Shown: positions 17,421-25,056, counted from the first letter of the stretch. The stretch: DNA of 64,000 nt from Terrabacter aerolatus (GCF_007991735.1 NZ_BJYX01000014.1:59531-123530), one strand, 5' to 3'. A program made the numbers and translations. The notes: generated from the sequence alone by a model not told the origin.

Positions 17421-17885
17421 ATGCACATCACGGTGGAGGACCTCGCCGACCCTGTCGACACCGCCGTCATCGACCTGCTCGACGGGCACGTCTCGCAGCT
17501 GCGGTCGATCTCACCGCCCGAGAGCACGCACGCCCTCGACCTCGACGGCCTGCGCGCGCCGGGGGTGAGCCTGTGGGTGGCCCGCGACGGTGACGAGGTG
17601 CTCGGCTGCGGGGCCCTGACCGAGGTCGCGCCCGGGCACGGCGAGGTCAAGTCGATGCGCACCGCCCCGCGGGCCCAGCGGCGAGGAGTCGCACGGGCGG
17701 TGCTGGCGCAGATCCTCGCGGAGGCGCGCCGCCGCGGCCTGTCCCGGGTCAGCCTCGAGACCGGCTCGGACGACTTTTTCGCCCCGGCGCGGGCGCTCTA
17801 CGCCGCGCACGGCTTCACCGAGTGCGGTCCGTTCGGCTCCTACCGGCTCGATCCGCACAGCACCTTCCTGACCTTGGAGCTCTGA
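17421..17885 (+). CDS. GNAT-family N-acetyltransferase
   Basis: 154 residues starting MHITVEDL. The acetyl-CoA site is EVKSMRTAPRAQRRGVARAV (loop QRRGVA), followed by a helix and the ALYAAHGFTECGPFG end typical of the family. The central Glu-rich strand LGCGALTEVAPGHGEVK fits small-molecule or amino-acid acetyltransferases; the acceptor is unknown. ATG 17421 is preferred, with ATG 17412 possible. The first palindromic repeat begins 32 bp after the stop. Confidence 0.82.
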   Translation: MHITVEDLADPVDTAVIDLLDGHVSQLRSISPPESTHALDLDGLRAPGVSLWVARDGDEVLGCGALTEVAPGHGEVKSMRTAPRAQRRGVARAVLAQILAEARRRGLSRVSLETGSDDFFAPARALYAAHGFTECGPFGSYRLDPHSTFLTLEL

Positions 17886-17917
17886 CCGGGTCCCGACACC
17901 CCTCGCCGCACGTGAAC

Positions 17918-17955
17918 GAGGTATGCCGTCGCGCCCGGGCGCGACGGCATACCTC
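17918..17955. repeat. Palindromic repeat copy 1 (38 bp, perfect)
   Basis: A perfect palindrome with 19-nt half GAGGTATGCCGTCGCGCCC and its complement, with no loop. Each half contains one GTATGCCG octamer. It lies after a GNAT gene and its right edge touches the point where the following TetR gene resumes homology. Near-identical copies are at 18469 and 19715. Confidence 0.9.
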
Positions 17956-17957
17956 CA

Positions 17958-18452
17958 CTCGACGTCGACCAGATCGCCGAGGCGGCGGGCATGTCGCGCC
18001 GGACCTTCTTCCGCTACTACGACAGCAAGGAGGAGCTCGTCCTCGAGCGCCTCCTCGAGTCGGGCGAGGCGGTCGTCGAGGCGATACGTGCCCGACCGGC
18101 CGACGAGTCGGCGTGGACGGCCCTGCGCGGCGCGCTCGATGCCATCGTGACCCTGCAGGAGACGCACGCCGAGCGGTCCCGGCCGCTGCAGCTCATGCTC
18201 CAGACCGAGACGGTGCTGCGCAGCACCGTGACCGAGCAGCACCGCCGCTGGCTCGAGGCCCTGTCGCCGCTCGTCGGGGAGCGCATGCCGCGCCGTCGCG
18301 GGCACCGGGGGCCCGACGTGCGTGCGGCGGCGCTGACGAGCAGTGCCCTGGCCTGCCTCGAGATCGCGCAGGCGACCTGGGCCGCCGACCCCTCCGTGCG
18401 ACTTGCCCCCCTGCTCGACGAGCTCATGGGCGCGGTCTCACCGCTGGACTGA
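17958..18452 (+). pseudogene. TetR-family regulator with deleted N terminus
   Basis: The frame 17958-18452 encodes DVDQIAEAAGMSRRTFFRYY, the recognition-helix half of a TetR domain, then a normal helical ligand domain ending LLDELMGAVSPLD. The roughly 30 residues of helix 1 and the start of helix 2 that should precede it are missing. In frame, the upstream codons are the palindrome itself back to a TGA at 17913, with no start codon. ATG 17991 could still give a protein without a working DNA-binding domain. The break sits at the palindrome edge, which suggests a deletion or rearrangement there. Confidence 0.7.
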
Positions 18453-18468
18453 CCTGCCCCACGCTGAC

Positions 18469-18506
18469 GAGGTATGCCGTCGCGACCGGGCGCGACGGCA
18501 TACCTC
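18469..18506. repeat. Palindromic repeat copy 2 (38 bp)
   Basis: 16-bp perfect arms GAGGTATGCCGTCGCG (18469-18484) and complement (18491-18506) flank ACCGGG. It lies between the convergent TetR remnant and the esterase gene, where a two-way terminator would be expected. Flanking identity with copy 1 extends a few bases on each side. Confidence 0.9.
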
Positions 18507-18526
18507 CACCCAGCGCAGCGGGGTCG

Positions 18527-19624
18527 TCAGCCGCCGACGGCGGTTCGCAGGGCTCCGGCGGTGGCGTTCCAGCCGGGCTGGGTCGGGTGGACGAACTCGG
18601 CGGTGTCCCGTCCGGGAGTGCCGACCGGCACGAGCCACGCGTTCGAGTCGTCGGCGACGACGTGCGGGTCGAGGCCGTGCACGCGGCCGCCCCAGGCCGC
18701 CTTGACCGTGTCGACGAAGTGGTAGTTGTCGGCGCCAGGCTCGGCGTTGAGCTCGGAGATGCCCCGGGCCTGGAGCTGGTCGCCGAGGCGCTGGAGGTCG
18801 TTGAGGGCCGTGCCGGCGTCGTAGACCGGCGCGGCCTCGGGGATGCCGTAGCTCTCCGTGTCGATGAGGAAGGGGTAGCTGAGCAGGTAGACCTGCGCGT
18901 GCCCACCGGACTTCTGCTCGACGGCGCGCAGGGCGTCCTTGGTGCGCTCGACCATCGTGGGCGCCTTGGCCGTCGCGGCGTTCAGCGCCTGCTTGCAGCT
19001 CGACGGGTCACGCGGGGTCAGGCAGTCGACGACGATCGTCGAGAAGCCGATGTCGTTGCCGCCGATGGTGACGAAGACGTAGTCGGTGTCGGGTGTCACC
19101 GCATCGATCTGCGCCCGCGTGGTGAGCTGGCACGAGACGGTGCCGGTGTAGAGGTCGTTGACGCCGGCACCCGCGACGAACGTGTACGTGTAGGAGAAGT
19201 CGGGCTGCGCCGGGACGCCGCAGAGGCGCTCGGTCTCGGCGCGCTTCAGCCACTCGCTCCTCTGGTCGGGGTACTGGTTGGGGTCGATCGAGTAGGTCGC
19301 GGACTTCGTGGAGGCGTTGCCCAGGTCGCGCGGCGCGAGGATGTCGGCGACGACCCCGCCGCTGCACGCGACATCGGTGTAGGTCGCGCCCATGGAGGCC
19401 GCGACCTGCGAGCCGTAGTTGTCGGGCGAGCGGTAGCAGTCACGCTCCTCGTAGGTGCCCGTGCCGTTCCCGGCGGAGTAGGAGTCGCCGAGCTGGACCA
19501 CGTGCGGCGTCGTGGTCGCGCCGGCGGACGGAGCGCCGGACGCCAGCGCGGCGGTCGCGGCGAGGGCTGCCACGAGGGCTGCCGCGGCGCGGGCGAAGCG
19601 GGTGGTGCGTGAGGAACGGGGCAC
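18527..19624 (-). CDS. Secreted SGNH/GDSL-family esterase or lipase
   Basis: 365 residues with a signal peptide: basic start VPRSSRTTRFAR, hydrophobic core to ~29, cleavage near APSAGA. Block I is QLGDSYSAGNG with nucleophile Ser48, block III is FVTIGGNDIGF, and block V is EFVHPTQPGW supplying the His. Several Cys in the mature part (ERDCYR, VACSGG, RLCGVP, VSCQL, VDCL, SCKQ) can form the disulfides seen in Streptomyces-type SGNH esterases. GTG 19624 has GAAGGAG 7-8 nt upstream and gives the signal peptide directly; a longer frame to 19687 does not. It acts outside the cell on an ester; substrate unknown. Confidence 0.88.
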   Translation of the reverse strand: MPRSSRTTRFARAAAALVAALAATAALASGAPSAGATTTPHVVQLGDSYSAGNGTGTYEERDCYRSPDNYGSQVAASMGATYTDVACSGGVVADILAPRDLGNASTKSATYSIDPNQYPDQRSEWLKRAETERLCGVPAQPDFSYTYTFVAGAGVNDLYTGTVSCQLTTRAQIDAVTPDTDYVFVTIGGNDIGFSTIVVDCLTPRDPSSCKQALNAATAKAPTMVERTKDALRAVEQKSGGHAQVYLLSYPFLIDTESYGIPEAAPVYDAGTALNDLQRLGDQLQARGISELNAEPGADNYHFVDTVKAAWGGRVHGLDPHVVADDSNAWLVPVGTPGRDTAEFVHPTQPGWNATAGALRTAVGG

Positions 19625-19714
19625 GGCTGGACTCCTTCGTCCGGTGTCGGTCTCGGAGGAGAACGAGTCCGTCACCGGAGAGGTCACGCGCCGGTCGGGG
19701 TCGGGGGTCGAGCG

Positions 19715-19760
19715 AGACGAGGTGTGCCGTCGCGAACCGGCGCGACGGCATACCTCGTCT
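19715..19760. repeat. Palindromic repeat copy 3 (46 bp, one mismatch)
   Basis: 20-bp arms 19715-19734 and 19741-19760 match except one base: the left arm has GTGTGCC where the family has GTATGCC. The centre is AACCGG. It lies 14 bp beyond the 3' end of the SDR gene and upstream of the esterase gene, fitting a terminator for the SDR gene. Confidence 0.88.
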
Positions 19761-19774
19761 GCGGGTGCCTGGGC

Positions 19775-20599
19775 TCAGCCCTGCGCGAGCTGGGACACGT
19801 CGTCCCACTTCTCCCACGTCTCGATCCGCGAGGCGTAGTCGGCCTTGGCGATCGAGAGCGGGGCCGCGCCGAAGAAGACGCGCAGCGGCGGCTCCTCCGC
19901 GTCGACGACCTTGAGCACGGCGGCGGCCGACGCCTTGGGGTCGCCGGGACCGGAGGTGTTGCGGGCCGCGCGCTCGCGGTGGGTGCGCTCGCGGATGTCG
20001 TCGTAGGTCGGCAGCGGGTCGGAGTGCTTGGCGGACGGGCCTGCCCAGTCCGTCGAGAACCCACCCGGCTCGATGAGCGTCACGTGGATCCCGAACGGCG
20101 CGACCTCCTGGGCCAGCGACTGGCTCAGGCCCTCGAGCGCCCACTTCGAGGCGTGGTAGGCCCCGACGATGGGGAAGGCGGAGATGCCACCGATGGAGCT
20201 GACCTGGATGATGTGGCCCGATCCCTGCTCGCGCATGATCGGCAGCGCGGCCTGCGTCACCCAGAGGGCGCCGAAGAAGTTCGTCTCCATCTGGTGGCGC
20301 ACGTCGGCCTCGCTCAGCTCCTCGACGAAGCCGAAGTGGCCGTAGCCGGCGTTGTTGACGACGACGTCGAGGCGGCCGAAGCGCTCGTGCGCCTGCTTCA
20401 CGGCGGCGATGTCGGCGTCGCGGTCGGTGACGTCGAGGGCGATCGGGAGCAGCCGGTCCCCGTAGAGCTGCGCGAGGTCGTCGAGGGTGCTGGTGTCGCG
20501 GGCGGTCGCGGCGACGTTGTCGCCCCGCTCGAGGGCGGCGGCCGCCCACTCGCGACCGAACCCACGGGACGTTCCGGTGATGAACCACGTTTTCGTCAT
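19775..20599 (-). CDS. Short-chain dehydrogenase/reductase
   Basis: 274 residues of the classical SDR family. The cofactor motif is TGTSRGFG (~8-15), DVTD lies near 66, NNAGYG near 88, Ser in QVSSIGGISAF and catalytic YHASK near 153. An extended C-terminal substrate region follows (EPGGFSTDWAGPSAK). It probably oxidises or reduces an alcohol or ketone with NAD(P); the substrate is not evident. ATG 20599 places the Rossmann strand directly at the start. The gene ends just before palindrome copy 3. Confidence 0.9.
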   Translation of the reverse strand: MTKTWFITGTSRGFGREWAAAALERGDNVAATARDTSTLDDLAQLYGDRLLPIALDVTDRDADIAAVKQAHERFGRLDVVVNNAGYGHFGFVEELSEADVRHQMETNFFGALWVTQAALPIMREQGSGHIIQVSSIGGISAFPIVGAYHASKWALEGLSQSLAQEVAPFGIHVTLIEPGGFSTDWAGPSAKHSDPLPTYDDIRERTHRERAARNTSGPGDPKASAAAVLKVVDAEEPPLRVFFGAAPLSIAKADYASRIETWEKWDDVSQLAQG

Positions 20600-20813
20600 G
20601 CGTTCGACGCTATGACTTCGAGTGCGCTCCAACGCAAGCCGCGCTGGTCGGTCCCGCCGACCGAAACGTCGTCGTCACACCGATCTCACCGGGGTGCAAC
20701 CTCGGGGAGGCAGTGTGGTCAGTGACGGCTTCGCACGCGTGATCGCGAAGTGCATGCGATGAGGCCGCCGCGGGGTCGTCCGTCGTGATCCGCGTCCCCG
20801 CGAAGGAGCAGCC

Positions 20814-20894
20814 ATGAACCGCATGAGGTCGATCGTCCGATGGCTCGACGAGTACACCCTCTGGGCCTTCAACCCCGCCGTCCGTTCGAGGTGA
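20814..20894 (+). CDS. Possible 26-residue small protein
   Basis: ATG 20814 has a perfectly placed GAAGGAG (20801-20807). The frame reads MNRMRSIVRWLDEYTLWAFN followed by PAVRSR and TGA, a basic peptide with aromatic residues and no membrane span. The stop codon lies inside the first unit of a repeat array whose members form alternative hairpins. It could be a leader peptide or a true small protein; no homologue is known to me. The region 20600-20971 otherwise has no gene. Confidence 0.4.
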   Translation: MNRMRSIVRWLDEYTLWAFNPAVRSR

Positions 20895-20961
20895 TGCAGG
20901 GTGATGCAGGGTGATGCGAGGTGATGCCGGCGGCCACTCCGGTGCCGGCATCACCTCGAAC
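20884..20961. repeat. GGTGATGC repeat array with alternative hairpins
   Basis: Four GGTGATGC units at 20890-20928 face one complementary arm. The arm 20944-20958 pairs perfectly with 20917-20931 (15 bp, 12-nt loop), and an overlapping arm 20948-20961 pairs perfectly with 20884-20897 (14 bp). The two pairings exclude each other. It separates the small frame from the convergent hydrolase gene and may be a terminator. Confidence 0.7.
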
Positions 20962-20971
20962 AGGTTGTGGG

Positions 20972-21892
20972 TCAGTCGGTCCCGGTGGGACGGGGAGGGC
21001 GCGCGGCTCGGGCGAGCCACGTGAGGGCCTCCTCGGCCGTGCGGAGCACCGAGATGTGCCCGTCCTCGGGCTGCAGCCAGAGCTCGGCACCGGGGATCGC
21101 GCCGGCGAGCCACTCGCCGTGCGCCGGCGGCACCATGCGGTCCGCGCCGCCGTGGACGACGAGGGTCGGAGCGGCGATGCCGGCCGGGTCGAACCCCCAG
21201 TCGGTGACGTAGGCGAGGTCGTCGTCAATGAGGGCCGCCGGGCCTGCTGCGAGAGCGGGGCCGACGACGGACCCGAGCCAGCCCCACGGCCCCTCGAAGG
21301 CCTGCTCGTCGGCGGGCACGAAGCCGAAGTCGACCTGCCCCTGGGGCACGAGAGCCGCGGCCGCCTCGTGCGCCTCCTTGACCGCACGCCCGGCGGCGGC
21401 CGCCCGCAGCGAGGCCTCACCGCCCGGGGCCATGCCGTCGAACCAGTCGAGCTCCGGTACGCCGAACGGCGCCACCGGCGAGATGCTGACGACCCCGAGC
21501 ACCCGATCGCCGAGCAGGGCCGCCGGCGCGAGCGCATGGGTACCCCCACCCGAGTGACCCATCACCGCAAAGGGGCCCACACCGAGCGCGTCGACCGCGG
21601 CCGCCACGTCCCGGGCGGCTGACGCGACGTCCCGGTCGGGGCGGGGGGTCGAGCCGCCGTAGCCCGGGCGGTCGTAGGACACCCACCGGATGCCGAGACG
21701 CGCCGCCGCGTCGAAGAGCGGGCGGGGCGGCGCACCGATGTTGGGCGTCCCGTGGTGCCACACGACGACGAGCGGCTCGACGCCTGGCGTCCCGGGGTCG
21801 CCCGTGTCGTAGACGTGCAGCACGTGACCGTCGCCGAGGTCGACGTCGCGCTCGGTCACCGGGCTCGGTGGAGTGGTCGGGGTCTCGCTCAC
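20972..21892 (-). CDS. Alpha/beta-fold hydrolase
   Basis: 306 residues. The oxyanion strand is VVVWHHGTPN, the nucleophile elbow GHSGGGTHAL, the acid candidate VHGGADRMVPP and the His EDGHISV. It is a cytoplasmic member of the general hydrolase group (epoxide hydrolase/esterase-like); substrate unknown. GTG 21892 overlaps the TGA of the upstream sigma-factor gene as GTGA, so translation is probably coupled and the enzyme may belong to the ECF42 module. The 3' end is followed by the GGTGATGC hairpins. Confidence 0.85.
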   Translation of the reverse strand: MSETPTTPPSPVTERDVDLGDGHVLHVYDTGDPGTPGVEPLVVVWHHGTPNIGAPPRPLFDAAARLGIRWVSYDRPGYGGSTPRPDRDVASAARDVAAAVDALGVGPFAVMGHSGGGTHALAPAALLGDRVLGVVSISPVAPFGVPELDWFDGMAPGGEASLRAAAAGRAVKEAHEAAAALVPQGQVDFGFVPADEQAFEGPWGWLGSVVGPALAAGPAALIDDDLAYVTDWGFDPAGIAAPTLVVHGGADRMVPPAHGEWLAGAIPGAELWLQPEDGHISVLRTAEEALTWLARAARPPRPTGTD

Positions 21893-23133
21893 AGGGCTTC
21901 GGCCTTTCGTCGGAGGTGGTCCTGCTCGGGGATGCTCGTCGTCAGGCGTGACGCGAGCAGGTAGCTCTCGCGGGCCTGCTCGGTGTCGCCGGCCAGCTCG
22001 AGCAGGTGCGCCCGTACGGCGTGCAGTCGGTGGTGCCGGGCGACCCGCCTGTCCTTCTCGAGGTCGGCGAGGACCGCGAGACCCGCCGCCGGACCCTCGA
22101 CCATGGCGAGGGCCACGGCCCGGTTCAGGGTGACCACCGGGCCGGGCGCCAGCTGCTCGAGCAGCCCGTAGAGCGCGAGCACCTGCTCCCAGTCGGTCTC
22201 GGCGGCCGACGGCGCCTCGTCGTGCACCGCGGCGATGGCCGCCTGCACCTGGTAGGGCCCGAGCCTCGTCCGGGTCAGGGCATCCGTGACGAGGGCGACG
22301 CCCTCCCGGACGTATGCCGTGTCCCACCGCGTGCGGTCCTGCTCGGCGAGCGGCACGAGCTCTCCGGCCGCACTGGTGCGGGCGGGTCGGCGCGCCTCGG
22401 TCAGGAGCATGAGGGCGAGCAGGCCCGCCACCTCGCCGTCGTCGGGCAGCAGCGTGCGCACCTGCCGGGTGAGGCGGATCGCCTCTGCCGTCAGGTCGAT
22501 CCGGTGCAGTGCGTCACCGGTGCTCGCGGTGTGACCCTCGGTGAAGACGAGGTAGAGCACGTGGAGCACCTCCCTCAGCCGGTCGGGCACGTCGTCGGGT
22601 GCCGGCATGACGAACGTGGCGCCCGTGTCGCGAATCTGTCTCTTGGCGCGGCTGATCCGTTGGGCCATCGTGGCCTCGGGCACGAGGAAGGCATGGGCGA
22701 TCTCGGCAGTCGTCAGACCCCCGACAGCCCTGAGCGTCAAGGCGATCCGGGCCGCGGGCGTCAACGCCGGGTGGCAGCAGAGGAGGAGCAGCGTCAGGGT
22801 GTCGTCCTGTTCGGACGACCCGACGGCATACGGGGACGGGGCGACGAGGCTGTCCGCGGGCACCCGGGTCGCATCGGCGAGCTCGCGACGGGCGCGGGCC
22901 TCGTCGCTGCGCAGCGCGTCGATGAGGCGCCGCGAGCCGACCCGGATGAGCCACGCCTTGGGGTCGACGGGCACGCCCTCCTCGGGCCACTGGGCGGCGG
23001 CGGCGAGCAGTGCCTCCTGCGCGGCCTCCTCGGCGCGGTCGAAGTCCCGGTAGCGGCGCACGAGCGCGCCGATGACCTGTGGCGTCACGCTGCGCCACAG
23101 GTCGTCGGTCACCACGGGTCCGCTCACTCCCAC
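21889..23133 (-). CDS. ECF42-type RNA polymerase sigma factor with TPR-like C-terminal extension
   Basis: About 414 residues. Sigma region 2 is near the start (RYRDFDRAEEAAQEALLAAA, DPKAWLIRVGSRRLIDALR) and region 4 follows (GGLTTAEIAHAFLVPEATM). A long helical C-terminal extension of about 230 residues (VLYLVFTEGHTAS, LARVH-like repeats) replaces an anti-sigma partner. This architecture, beside a DGPF protein, is the hallmark of ECF group 42. GTG 23133 is used; GTG 23127 is possible. It overlaps the hydrolase gene start by 4 bp. An octamer in SPYAVGS at 22825 uses TAT. Confidence 0.88.
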   Translation of the reverse strand: MGVSGPVVTDDLWRSVTPQVIGALVRRYRDFDRAEEAAQEALLAAAAQWPEEGVPVDPKAWLIRVGSRRLIDALRSDEARARRELADATRVPADSLVAPSPYAVGSSEQDDTLTLLLLCCHPALTPAARIALTLRAVGGLTTAEIAHAFLVPEATMAQRISRAKRQIRDTGATFVMPAPDDVPDRLREVLHVLYLVFTEGHTASTGDALHRIDLTAEAIRLTRQVRTLLPDDGEVAGLLALMLLTEARRPARTSAAGELVPLAEQDRTRWDTAYVREGVALVTDALTRTRLGPYQVQAAIAAVHDEAPSAAETDWEQVLALYGLLEQLAPGPVVTLNRAVALAMVEGPAAGLAVLADLEKDRRVARHHRLHAVRAHLLELAGDTEQARESYLLASRLTTSIPEQDHLRRKAEAL

Positions 23134-23141
23134 GAGCCCGT

Positions 23142-23537
23142 TCAGAGGTCCTCGGCCGATCCGCCCATGAGCGGGCGCACCTCGACGGCGGCGAACCGGG
23201 CGTCCGGGAAGCGCCCGGCGATCTCCTCGGCGCGCTCGGGCGTGGCGCAGTCGACGACGAAGTAGCCGGCCATCTGTTCCTTCGCCTCGACGAAGGGGCC
23301 GTCGGTGACGAGGCTCTCGCCGTCACGCACCCGGACGCTCCTCGCGGTGAGCGGGTCGGCGAGCGCCTGGGCGGTCACGAGCTCACCCGACTCGCTGATC
23401 TCGGCCATCAGCTCCTCGAAGTCACGCAGCATCGCCGCCCGCTCGTCGCCGGTCATCGCCGCGGCCTCGGGCGTGCGCAGGAAGATCGGGTGACCCCACG
23501 TCTGCGGGTTGCTCCAGATCATGAGCAGGTACTTCAC
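23142..23537 (-). CDS. YCII-related DGPF-domain protein
   Basis: 131 residues. The start VKYLLMIWSNPQTW and the diagnostic VTDGPFVEAKEQMAGYFVV (DGPF) identify the family linked to ECF42 sigma factors. Function is unproven; a ferredoxin-like YCII fold is expected. GTG 23537 has GAAGGAG 6 nt upstream. The sigma-factor gene begins 8 bp after the stop, so the order DGPF, ECF42, hydrolase forms one operon. The upstream region is a 9-bp tandem repeat. Confidence 0.9.
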   Translation of the reverse strand: MKYLLMIWSNPQTWGHPIFLRTPEAAAMTGDERAAMLRDFEELMAEISESGELVTAQALADPLTARSVRVRDGESLVTDGPFVEAKEQMAGYFVVDCATPERAEEIAGRFPDARFAAVEVRPLMGGSAEDL

Positions 23538-23580
23538 GTCGGCTCCTTCGTCCTGGCGGCGTCGTCCGGCGTCCGCCACG

Positions 23581-23643
23581 TTCGTCGCGTCCGTCGCGTG
23601 GGTCGCGTGGGTCGCGTGGGTCGCGTGGGTCGCGTTCGTCGCC
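23581..23643. repeat. 9-bp tandem repeat TGGGTCGCG, 7 units
   Basis: Four exact TGGGTCGCG units are flanked by TTCGTCGCG, TCCGTCGCG and TTCGTCGCC. It fills most of the 201-bp gap between the divergent DGPF and GH76-like genes, so copy-number change would alter promoter spacing. Confidence 0.85.
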
Positions 23644-23726
23644 GGGTCATGGGACGTCGGAGCGGGGCCCGCCATCTCGACACGTGCCCGACCCTTCCAC
23701 AGACTCCCCTCGCTCGGGCGCCGCGA

Positions 23727-23732
23727 TAGCGT
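23727..23732 (+). promoter_or_regulatory. Leaderless -10 hexamer TAGCGT
   Basis: Exactly 6 nt before GTG 23739, with no ribosome-binding site between. Confidence 0.55.
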
Positions 23733-23738
23733 CACATC

Positions 23739-24875
23739 GTGTCAGCCGACAACCTCCCCCAGCCGCCCCCGGCAGGGCTCGACGAGCGCGCTGCCGAGGC
23801 GGAGCGGTCGGTGACCACGCTCTTCGCAGGCTCGCTCGGGGGACTGCCGCTGACGCACCTGGCGCGGGTCGCCCATCCCGCGCCGACGGGGTCGGGGCCG
23901 GCCGGTCGGTTCCGGGGGCCGTGGCACTACTGGTGGCAGGCGCACTACCTCGACGCGGTCGTCGATGCCGGCCTGCGCGCCCTGCGGACGGGAGACCGGA
24001 CGGCCGCGCTGCAGCACGCCGCTCGCGCGGACCGCCTCCTCAAGACGATCCGCCTGCGCAACGGTGCACGGTGGGTCAACGACTTCTACGACGACATGGC
24101 CTGGCTCGCCCTGGCCGCCGGCCGGCTCCGCGACCTCCACGAGCAGATCGGCCGCACGGCCCGCACGCGGCGCCTGCGCTCTGCGGGACGCCACCTCACC
24201 GCGCAGCTGCGCGCGGCCGAGACCGACGACCTCGGCGGCGGCCTCTTCTGGAGCCGGGACCGCGACTTCAAGAACACTCCCGCCACCGGCCCGGCCGCCC
24301 TGCACCTGGCGCGCCTCGGCGAGGTCGAGGAGGCACGCCGGCTCGTCGACTGGCTGTACGCACGCCTGTGGTCGCCGGAGAGCGGACTCGTGCAGGACGG
24401 CATACGCCTCACCGCCGGCACGGAGGTGCTCGTGCCGGACGTCTGGTCCTACAACCAGGGCCCGGTGCTCGGCGCGCTCCTGACGCTCGGCGACCCCGAG
24501 AGCCTCGGTCGGGCGAGCGCGCTCGTGGCCGCCGTCGACGCGGGGCTGACGATGGTCGTGGACGGCACGCGAGTGCTCCGGACCCACGGTGGCGGCGACG
24601 GTGGACTGTTCACCGGCATCCTCGTGCGCCACCTCGCCCTCGCCGCGGCTCCCGGCTCCGGGCTGGGCGCCGAGGCACGTGCCACGGCCCGCCGGCTCGT
24701 CGACGACACGGCGCAGGCACTGTGGCGTGGACGCGCCGGCCTCGCCGTAGCCGGCCGCCGGGACCCGATGGTGTTCCCCCTGGCACCCGGTGAGGCGGCC
24801 CCCCGGATGCCGCTCGAGCTGTCGCCGCAGCTGCAGGCCTGGATCGTCCTCGAGGCCGCCGCCACTCTCGCCTGA
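23739..24875 (+). CDS. GH76-like glycoside hydrolase family protein
   Basis: 378 residues of alpha/alpha-barrel type. The key block NDFYDDMAWLALA carries the paired Asp118-Asp119 that are the catalytic residues of GH76 alpha-1,6-mannanases. Other barrel helices (GPWHYWWQAHYLDAVVDAGL, YNQGPVLGALLTLGD) fit. There is no signal peptide, so the protein appears cytoplasmic, which is odd for a mannanase but common for this actinobacterial subgroup. GTG 23739 follows a leaderless -10. An octamer at 24399 is read Gly-Ile with a rare ATA codon. Confidence 0.75.
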   Translation: MSADNLPQPPPAGLDERAAEAERSVTTLFAGSLGGLPLTHLARVAHPAPTGSGPAGRFRGPWHYWWQAHYLDAVVDAGLRALRTGDRTAALQHAARADRLLKTIRLRNGARWVNDFYDDMAWLALAAGRLRDLHEQIGRTARTRRLRSAGRHLTAQLRAAETDDLGGGLFWSRDRDFKNTPATGPAALHLARLGEVEEARRLVDWLYARLWSPESGLVQDGIRLTAGTEVLVPDVWSYNQGPVLGALLTLGDPESLGRASALVAAVDAGLTMVVDGTRVLRTHGGGDGGLFTGILVRHLALAAAPGSGLGAEARATARRLVDDTAQALWRGRAGLAVAGRRDPMVFPLAPGEAAPRMPLELSPQLQAWIVLEAAATLA

Positions 24876-24969
24876 GCCGACCGACGACCGTTGGTATGCC
24901 GTCCCGCCCGTTCCAGGCGTGTCGCGCGGCGTGTCGTGGGGCTGGGAAGACCAACGGTCGTCGGTCGGC
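24876..24969. repeat. Hairpin with perfect 19-bp arms downstream of the GH76 gene
   Basis: Arms GCCGACCGACGACCGTTGG (24876-24894) and its complement (24951-24969) enclose 56 nt that begin with a GTATGCCG octamer. The left arm starts directly after the gene stop. It may act as a terminator or be a repeat insertion. Confidence 0.75.
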
Positions 24970-25001
24970 GCAGGTCTCGGATCGGGCAGGTCTCGGATCG
25001 G
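24970..25001. repeat. 16-bp tandem duplication
   Basis: GCAGGTCTCGGATCGG occurs twice in a row, abutting the right arm of the 19-bp hairpin, about 45 bp upstream of the lipoprotein gene promoter. Confidence 0.85.
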
Positions 25002-25044
25002 GCACGAGGCTGGGAGCGGGCTGGGAATCGGGGCCGGTCCGGGT

Positions 25045-25050
25045 GAGACT
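25045..25050 (+). promoter_or_regulatory. Leaderless -10 hexamer GAGACT
   Basis: Exactly 6 nt before GTG 25057. Confidence 0.5.
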
Positions 25051-25056
25051 CGAGGC

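Noticed and set aside
17923..18150. Frames starting MPSRPGATAYL at the palindromic repeats
   Set aside because: The ATG and the next eleven codons are the palindrome itself, repeated at each copy; what follows is out of frame with the real genes.
17991..18452. Functional short TetR protein from ATG 17991
   Set aside because: It would lack most of the DNA-binding domain. A remnant is more likely, though a dominant-negative form cannot be excluded.
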